Positions 6,634-13,353 of a DNA stretch of 13,353 bases are shown in pieces (the first letter of the stretch is position 1; each line of letters starts with the position of its first letter). A program made the position numbers and the translations under genes. The notes below the pieces were generated by a model, which did no database searches, had not been told where the DNA came from, and saw nothing but the letters and a program-made list of their open reading frames with translations. This DNA comes from an uncultured Massilia sp. (GTDB taxonomy: Bacteria; Pseudomonadota; Gammaproteobacteria; Burkholderiales; Burkholderiaceae). The DNA is taken from NCBI GenBank assembly GCA_946886065.1, contig CAMPHU010000127.1:1-13353 (forward strand). Direction: 5' to 3'.

Positions 6634-7998
6634 ATGACCACTGCCAACCGTCCCGAGCCTGCCGCACCAGCGCGAAGCGACTTCGCCTCCGACTTCCTGT
6701 GGGGCTGCGCCACATCGTCCTACCAGATCGAGGGCGCCGGCGCGGTCGACGGCCGCGTCGAATCGATCTGGGACCGCTTCGCCGCCACGCCCGGCAAGGT
6801 GCGCGACGGCTCCAACGGTTCGGTCGCCTGCGACCATTACCACCGCTGGCCGGAAGACTTCGACATCGGCCGCGACATGGGCCTGAATGCCTACCGCTTC
6901 TCGATCGCCTGGCCGCGCATCTTCGGCGAGCCAGGCGGACAGCCGAACCAGAAGGGCCTGGACTTCTACTCGCGCCTGGTGGACGGCATGCTCGAGCGCG
7001 GCCTGCAGCCCTGGGCCACGCTCTACCACTGGGACCTGCCGCAGTACCTGCAGGACCGCGGCGGCTGGGCCAACCGCGACACCGTGGACGCTTTCCTGGA
7101 GTTCGCGGACGCCATGACGCACCGCCTGGGCGACCGCGTCAAGCACTGGATCACCCACAACGAACCCTGGTGCACGGCCATCATCGGCAACTTCGAAGGC
7201 TGGCACGCGCCGGGCAATACCGACTTCAAGACCGCGCTGCAGGTGGCGCACCACGTGCTGCTCTCGCACGGCAAGGCGGTGCCGCTGATCCGCGCCAAGG
7301 TCCCCGACGCCAAGGTCGGCATCGCCCTCAGCCTGCACCCGCTGCGCGCCGCCAGCAGCAGGCCGGAAGACCTGGCCGCGATGGCGCGCCACGACGGCCT
7401 GCGCTACCGCTGGTTCCTCGATCCGCTGCACGGCCGCGGCTATCCCCAGGCAACGCTGGACGCGATCGGCGATGCGGCGCCAAGCGTCCTGCCGGGCGAC
7501 ATGGAAGCCATCGCCGTCGACACCGACTTCCTGGGAGTTAACTACTACTTCCCCGAGACCATCGCCCACGCGCCGGGCCACGCGCCGCTGGACGCCAAAG
7601 TGCTGCCGCCGGGCGAGGTCGAGACCACGGCGATGGGCTGGGAAGTCGCGCCCCAAGGACTGGCCGAACTCCTGCTGCGCATCGAGAAGGATTACCACCC
7701 GGGCCCGATCTACATCACCGAGAACGGTTCCTGCTACGAAGACAGCGTGGGCGCGGACGGCGAGATCGACGACCAGGGGCGCCGCCACTACCTGATGCGC
7801 CACCTGGCCAGCCTGAGGTCGGCCATCGCCGACGGCGTGCCGGTCAAGGGTTATTTCGCCTGGAGCCTGCTCGACAACTTCGAATGGGCCGAAGGCTACC
7901 TGCGCCGCTTCGGCCTGACCCATATCGACTATGACACCCAGCAGCGCACGCTGAAGGGCAGCGGCAAGTGGTACCGCTCCTTCCTGCGCCAGGAATAA
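6634..7998 (+). CDS. GH1 beta-glucosidase, cytoplasmic
   Basis: This 454-residue retaining beta-glucosidase hydrolyses terminal beta-glucosyl residues of cellobiose and similar short beta-glucosides. The family N-terminal signature FLWGCATSSYQIEG is at 21-34. The acid/base glutamate is E177 in THNEP (174-178) and the nucleophile is E363 in ITENG (361-365). The glucose-binding NFEWAEGY segment lies near 415-422. Length and motifs are complete. No signal peptide is present, so it should act on sugar already imported, fitting the ABC transporter of the preceding operon. It is the first gene of the second operon. The ribosome site is weak (only GACGCGAA before the ATG), so the start could be imperfectly placed, but upstream in-frame extension is blocked by the regulatory region. 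Confidence 0.95.
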   Translation: MTTANRPEPAAPARSDFASDFLWGCATSSYQIEGAGAVDGRVESIWDRFAATPGKVRDGSNGSVACDHYHRWPEDFDIGRDMGLNAYRFSIAWPRIFGEPGGQPNQKGLDFYSRLVDGMLERGLQPWATLYHWDLPQYLQDRGGWANRDTVDAFLEFADAMTHRLGDRVKHWITHNEPWCTAIIGNFEGWHAPGNTDFKTALQVAHHVLLSHGKAVPLIRAKVPDAKVGIALSLHPLRAASSRPEDLAAMARHDGLRYRWFLDPLHGRGYPQATLDAIGDAAPSVLPGDMEAIAVDTDFLGVNYYFPETIAHAPGHAPLDAKVLPPGEVETTAMGWEVAPQGLAELLLRIEKDYHPGPIYITENGSCYEDSVGADGEIDDQGRRHYLMRHLASLRSAIADGVPVKGYFAWSLLDNFEWAEGYLRRFGLTHIDYDTQQRTLKGSGKWYRSFLRQE

Positions 7999-8014
7999 AT
8001 CGACGAGACCTCCC

Positions 8015-10491
<2,477 letters not shown>

Positions 10492-10495
<4 letters not shown>

Positions 10496-11445
10496 GCGCA
10501 CTACGCCTGTTGGCGGACATCGGCGGCACCAATGCACGCTTCGCATTGGAGTCGGACGCAGGCCTGCTGGATATCGAGGTACTGGCCTGCGCCGCCTATC
10601 CGACCCTGGGCGAAGCGATGCGCGCCTACCTGGCGAAGGCGCGCGCACGCGGCCTGGCGGTGGACACGGTGGGCCATGCGGCCATCGCCATCGCCAACCC
10701 GGTCGAGGGCGACGAGGTCAGGATGACCAACCACCACTGGAGCTTCTCGATCGAGGCGCTGCGCCGCGAACAGGACCTGGGCACGCTGCTGGTGGTCAAC
10801 GATTTCGCGGCGCTCGCCATGGCGCTGCCCCACCTGGCGCCGGACCAGCGCCAGCGCATCGGTGGCGGCGTCGAATTGGCAGGGCGGCCGATCGGCCTGA
10901 TCGGCCCCGGCACAGGCCTTGGTGTGTCCGGCGTGATCCCTGCGGGCAAGCGCTGGATCGCGCTGGCGGGCGAAGGCGGCCATGTCAGCTTCTCGCCGGC
11001 CAACCGCGACGAGGTGGCGATCCTGGAAGCCTTGTGGGGAGAGTATGGCCACGTCTCTGCGGAGCGCCTGCTGTCGGGCATGGGCCTGGAACTGATCCAC
11101 TGGGCGCGCACCGGCAAGCGCATCGGCGCGCCGGAGATCACCAGGGCCGCGCTGGACGGCAGCTCCCGCGATTGCGCAGGCACGGTCGAGACCTTCTGCG
11201 CCATCCTCGGCAGCGTGGCTGGCAACGTCGCGCTGACCCTGGGCGCGACCGGCGGCATGTACATCGGCGGCGGCATCGTGCCGCGCCTCGGCAGCCTGTT
11301 CGCCGGCTCGGCCTTCCGCGCGCGCTTCGAAGACAAAGGACGCCTGAGCCCCTACCTGGCGCGCATCCCGACCTACCTGATCACCGAGCAATACCCGGCG
11401 CTGCGCGGCGTGTCCGCGATGCTGTCGGACCGGCTCGCGGCCTAG
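10492..11445 (+). CDS. glk: Glucokinase (Glk, ROK-independent E. coli type)
   Basis: This 317-residue cytoplasmic enzyme phosphorylates glucose to glucose 6-phosphate with ATP. Visible motifs are the phosphate-1 loop DIGGTNAR (9-16), catalytic base D104 in VVNDFAA, the GPGTGLG loop (138-144), EGGH (161-164) and the adenosine-binding region GGMYIGGGIVPR near 258-269. Length and motif order agree with E. coli Glk rather than the shorter zinc-binding ROK kinases. The start overlaps the GH3 stop by four bases with GAGGAA upstream, so translation is probably coupled. It provides the common step for glucose produced by both beta-glucosidases and by uptake. Confidence 0.95.
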
Positions 11446-11464
11446 CCTTCACCACGGAGATCCC

Positions 11465-12766
11465 ATGCACAACACCGTACCCAACCCGACGCTGGCGGCG
11501 GCCGCCGACGGGGAACGCAACCCGCACACCGGCGCGCTGGTGATCGTCACCATCCTGTTCTTCATGTGGGGCCTGCTCACGTCGCTGAACGACGTCCTGA
11601 TTCCGCACCTGAAGTCGATCTATACCCTCACCTACCTGCAGGCGATGCTGGTGCAGTTCTGCTTCTTCGGCGCGTATTTCATCGTGTCGCTGCCGGCGGG
11701 CGCGCTGATCCGCCGCATCGGCTACCAGAACGGCGCCGTCACGGGCCTGATGATCGCGGCGGCCGGCTGCGCCCTGTTCTATCCGGCCTCGCAGGGCGGC
11801 TACGGCCTGTTCCTGTTCGCCTTCTTCGTGCTGGCCAGCGGCATCACCATCCTGCAGGTGGCGGCCAACCCCTATGTCACCGTGCTCGGCCCGGCGCGCA
11901 CCGCGTCCAGCCGCCTGACCCTGACCCAGGCCTTCAATTCCCTCGGCACCACGGTGGCGCCGGCCCTGGGCGGCATCCTGATCCTGTCGGCCGCCACCCT
12001 CGGCGCCGACCAGCTGGCGGCCCTGTCCGCGGCCGACCAGGCCGCGTACAAGGCGCAGGAAGCGGCCGCCGTGCAAGGTCCCTACCTGGGCCTGGCGGCG
12101 GCGCTGGCGATCCTGGCGGTGCTGTTCGCCGTGGCCAGGCTGCCGAAGATCAGCCACGACGACAGCACCGTCGCGGTGGACGGCAAGGGCGGCGCCATGG
12201 CCTACCGCCATCTGGTGCTGGGCGCGCTGGCGATCTTCCTGTACGTGGGCGCGGAAGTGAGCATCGGCAGCTTCCTGATCAACTTCCTGGGCGAGAGCCA
12301 CATCGCGGGCCTGAGCCACGCCGACGGCGCCCAGTACGTCAGCCTGTACTGGGGCGGCGCGCTGGTGGGCCGCTTCATCGGCTTCGCCGTGATGCGCTAC
12401 GTCAGCCCGGGCAAGACCCTGGCCGTGAACGCCCTTGGCGCGATCCTGCTGGTGCTGGCGGCGGCCTTCGGCGAAGGCAAGCTGGCGATGTGGGCGATCC
12501 TGGCGGTCGGCCTGTGCAATTCCATCATGTTCCCGACCATCTTCAGCATGGCGCTGCACGGCCTGGGCAAGTTCACCGGCCAGGGCTCGGGCATCCTGTG
12601 CATGGCCATCGTGGGCGGCGCGGTGGTGCCCTTCGTGCAGGGCATGTTCGCCGACACCATCGGCCTGCAGCCGTCCTTCCTGGTGCCGGCCGCGTGCTAT
12701 TTGTTCATCATGTATTTCGGGGTGAAGTATGCGAACCTGCACCGACAGAAAGCGGTGGCCGAATAG
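11465..12766 (+). CDS. Sugar MFS transporter, FHS family (GluP-like glucose/galactose importer)
   Basis: This 433-residue inner-membrane proton symporter has about twelve hydrophobic segments. It belongs to the fucose-galactose-glucose branch of the MFS: FFMWGLLTSLNDVLIPHLK at 32-50 and LQVAANPYVTVLGP at 130-143 are the family signatures, the latter followed by SRLTLTQAFNSLG. D43 corresponds to the essential Asp of FucP TM1, while FucP's TM4 glutamate is Q131 here, as in GluP/NagP-type members as far as I recall. A good ribosome site (GGAG, 11456-11459) lies before the ATG, 19 bases after glk. Its place beside glucokinase and an exported glucosidase argues for glucose as substrate. It is the last gene of the operon. 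No terminator is visible before the convergent PAAR gene, only 18 bases away. Confidence 0.92.
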   Translation: MHNTVPNPTLAAAADGERNPHTGALVIVTILFFMWGLLTSLNDVLIPHLKSIYTLTYLQAMLVQFCFFGAYFIVSLPAGALIRRIGYQNGAVTGLMIAAAGCALFYPASQGGYGLFLFAFFVLASGITILQVAANPYVTVLGPARTASSRLTLTQAFNSLGTTVAPALGGILILSAATLGADQLAALSAADQAAYKAQEAAAVQGPYLGLAAALAILAVLFAVARLPKISHDDSTVAVDGKGGAMAYRHLVLGALAIFLYVGAEVSIGSFLINFLGESHIAGLSHADGAQYVSLYWGGALVGRFIGFAVMRYVSPGKTLAVNALGAILLVLAAAFGEGKLAMWAILAVGLCNSIMFPTIFSMALHGLGKFTGQGSGILCMAIVGGAVVPFVQGMFADTIGLQPSFLVPAACYLFIMYFGVKYANLHRQKAVAE

Positions 12767-12784
12767 AAGTGCATGGACACTCCG

Positions 12785-13054
12785 CTACATGTCGGTCCCG
12801 AAGTGTTTGAAGCTCGAGATCAGCTTTGCTCCACAGCTGAGGCTATCGCCATCAAAGGCGATGCTCTTCCCATCGATCATGTGATGCGGCGAGCCGCTCA
12901 TGATCTTGCAGCCTGTGTGGCCGGGGATGGGACAAGTGCACGTATCGCCCACGCAGGCCACGGGAATCCCGTGGACCGTGAAGTGGGCGGCGCAGGCGCT
13001 GACCACCTTGCCGCCATGCGAGCTTGCGTCGCCCAGGCGAATAACGTTTTTCAT
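12785..13054 (-). CDS. PAAR domain-containing protein (T6SS spike tip)
   Basis: This 89-residue protein consists of a single PAAR domain. It begins MKNVIRLGDASSHGGKV and carries the repeated features of the family: the HGIPVACVGD turn, CTCPIPGHTGCKI, and the IAFDGDSLSCGAKLI segment with metal-ligand Cys/His residues. PAAR proteins form the sharp, metal-stabilised cone on VgrG in the type VI secretion puncturing device and recruit effectors. There is no extra domain, so any toxin would be a separate protein. The start has a GGGGA ribosome site seven bases upstream. It lies 32 bases downstream of another leftward gene, probably in one operon, and is convergent with the sugar transporter gene. 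Confidence 0.92.
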   Translation of the reverse strand: MKNVIRLGDASSHGGKVVSACAAHFTVHGIPVACVGDTCTCPIPGHTGCKIMSGSPHHMIDGKSIAFDGDSLSCGAKLISSFKHFGTDM

Positions 13055-13086
13055 GAGTGAATCCCCAAAAGACCGAAGGCTCGGTG

Positions 13087-13353
13087 CTACTTGGTCTCCG
13101 GCACGGCATAGTTCGCAGGATCGACTGCCATCGATTTGACAGGCCGGAACACATCGCCGCGTGATTTGTTCTGGGCCTTGCGCTTCTCCTCCGAGGGTGG
13201 ACTGATGAAAATGAAAGTTGCCTCGTGAGGATCGCGCAGGTTGACCGCCAGGCTTGGGCCGCCGGCGCGATAACTTCCCATGACGCCGATGGCCATTTCC
13301 ATGAACAAGGTGGCCGCACCGGTATTGCCGAGGCGCCGGTCGATATTGATGAA
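13087..13353 (-). CDS. C-terminal part of an unidentified protein upstream of the PAAR gene (possible T6SS effector-associated protein)
   Basis: Only the last 88 residues are in the window; the frame is open through the right edge, so the start lies outside. The visible part begins FINIDRRLGNTGAATLFMEM, continues with a hydrophobic stretch (AIGVMGSYRAGG), NLRDPHEATFIFISPPSEEKRKAQ, and ends AVDPANYAVPETK. It resembles what I remember of DUF2875/Tla3-type lipase-adaptor C-termini, which occur beside Tle3 effectors, but I cannot confirm this. Its position 32 bases before a PAAR gene makes a T6SS-linked role likely. An internal TTG at 13308 is not needed as a start, because the frame continues upstream without interruption. 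Confidence 0.6.
   Translation of the reverse strand, partial: FINIDRRLGNTGAATLFMEMAIGVMGSYRAGGPSLAVNLRDPHEATFIFISPPSEEKRKAQNKSRGDVFRPVKSMAVDPANYAVPETK

Noticed and set aside
11381..12742. 453-residue minus-strand open frame over the MFS gene
   Set aside because: Very rich in H, Q, R, G and D with no domain; antisense shadow of the transporter.

Overview
The window looks like part of a chromosome from a high-GC betaproteobacterium, most likely an Oxalobacteraceae member of the Massilia/Duganella type. Reasons are the strong G/C third-position bias, a PEP-CTERM exosortase substrate with an RpoN-type promoter, a GluP-like MFS transporter beside GH1/GH3 beta-glucosidases, and T6SS-type genes at the right edge. 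The genus is inferred from gene style only; no marker gene is present.

Layout. (1) 1-264 is AT-rich sequence with no supportable gene. It ends at a 46-nt copy of the 3' half of a tRNA-Thr(UGU), from the anticodon loop through CCA, followed by an intrinsic terminator. The 5' half of the tRNA is absent, so this is probably an attachment-site scar at the border of an element lying to the left. (2) A leftward PEP-CTERM protein gene (380-1036) has a good sigma-54 -24/-12 promoter and an inverted repeat about 74 bp upstream of the expected start point. (3) A rightward operon, 1342-6529, encodes a CUT1 sugar ABC importer (binding protein, two permeases, MalK-type ATPase) and a LacI-family repressor. 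It is preceded by a sigma-70 promoter with 17-bp spacing and a LacI-type operator just downstream. (4) After a terminator and a second LacI-type operator, a second rightward operon, 6634-12766, encodes a cytoplasmic GH1 beta-glucosidase, an exported GH3 exo-beta-glucanase, glucokinase and a GluP-like MFS sugar transporter. (5) In the convergent direction at the right edge are a PAAR spike-tip protein and the C-terminal end of a further protein, probably part of a type VI secretion cluster.

How it fits together (inference). The two operons form one beta-glucoside/beta-glucan utilisation regulon. The exported GH3 enzyme releases glucose, which the MFS transporter imports. The ABC system imports glucose or intact short beta-glucosides, which GH1 cleaves in the cytoplasm. 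Glucokinase phosphorylates the glucose from both routes. The LacI protein probably senses a sugar of the pathway and controls both operons through the two similar operators. No outer-membrane receptor is present in the window. I see no wholly new system. The least ordinary observations are the tRNA scar, the RpoN promoter of the PEP-CTERM gene, the operator pair with different central dinucleotides, and the unidentified partner of the PAAR protein.
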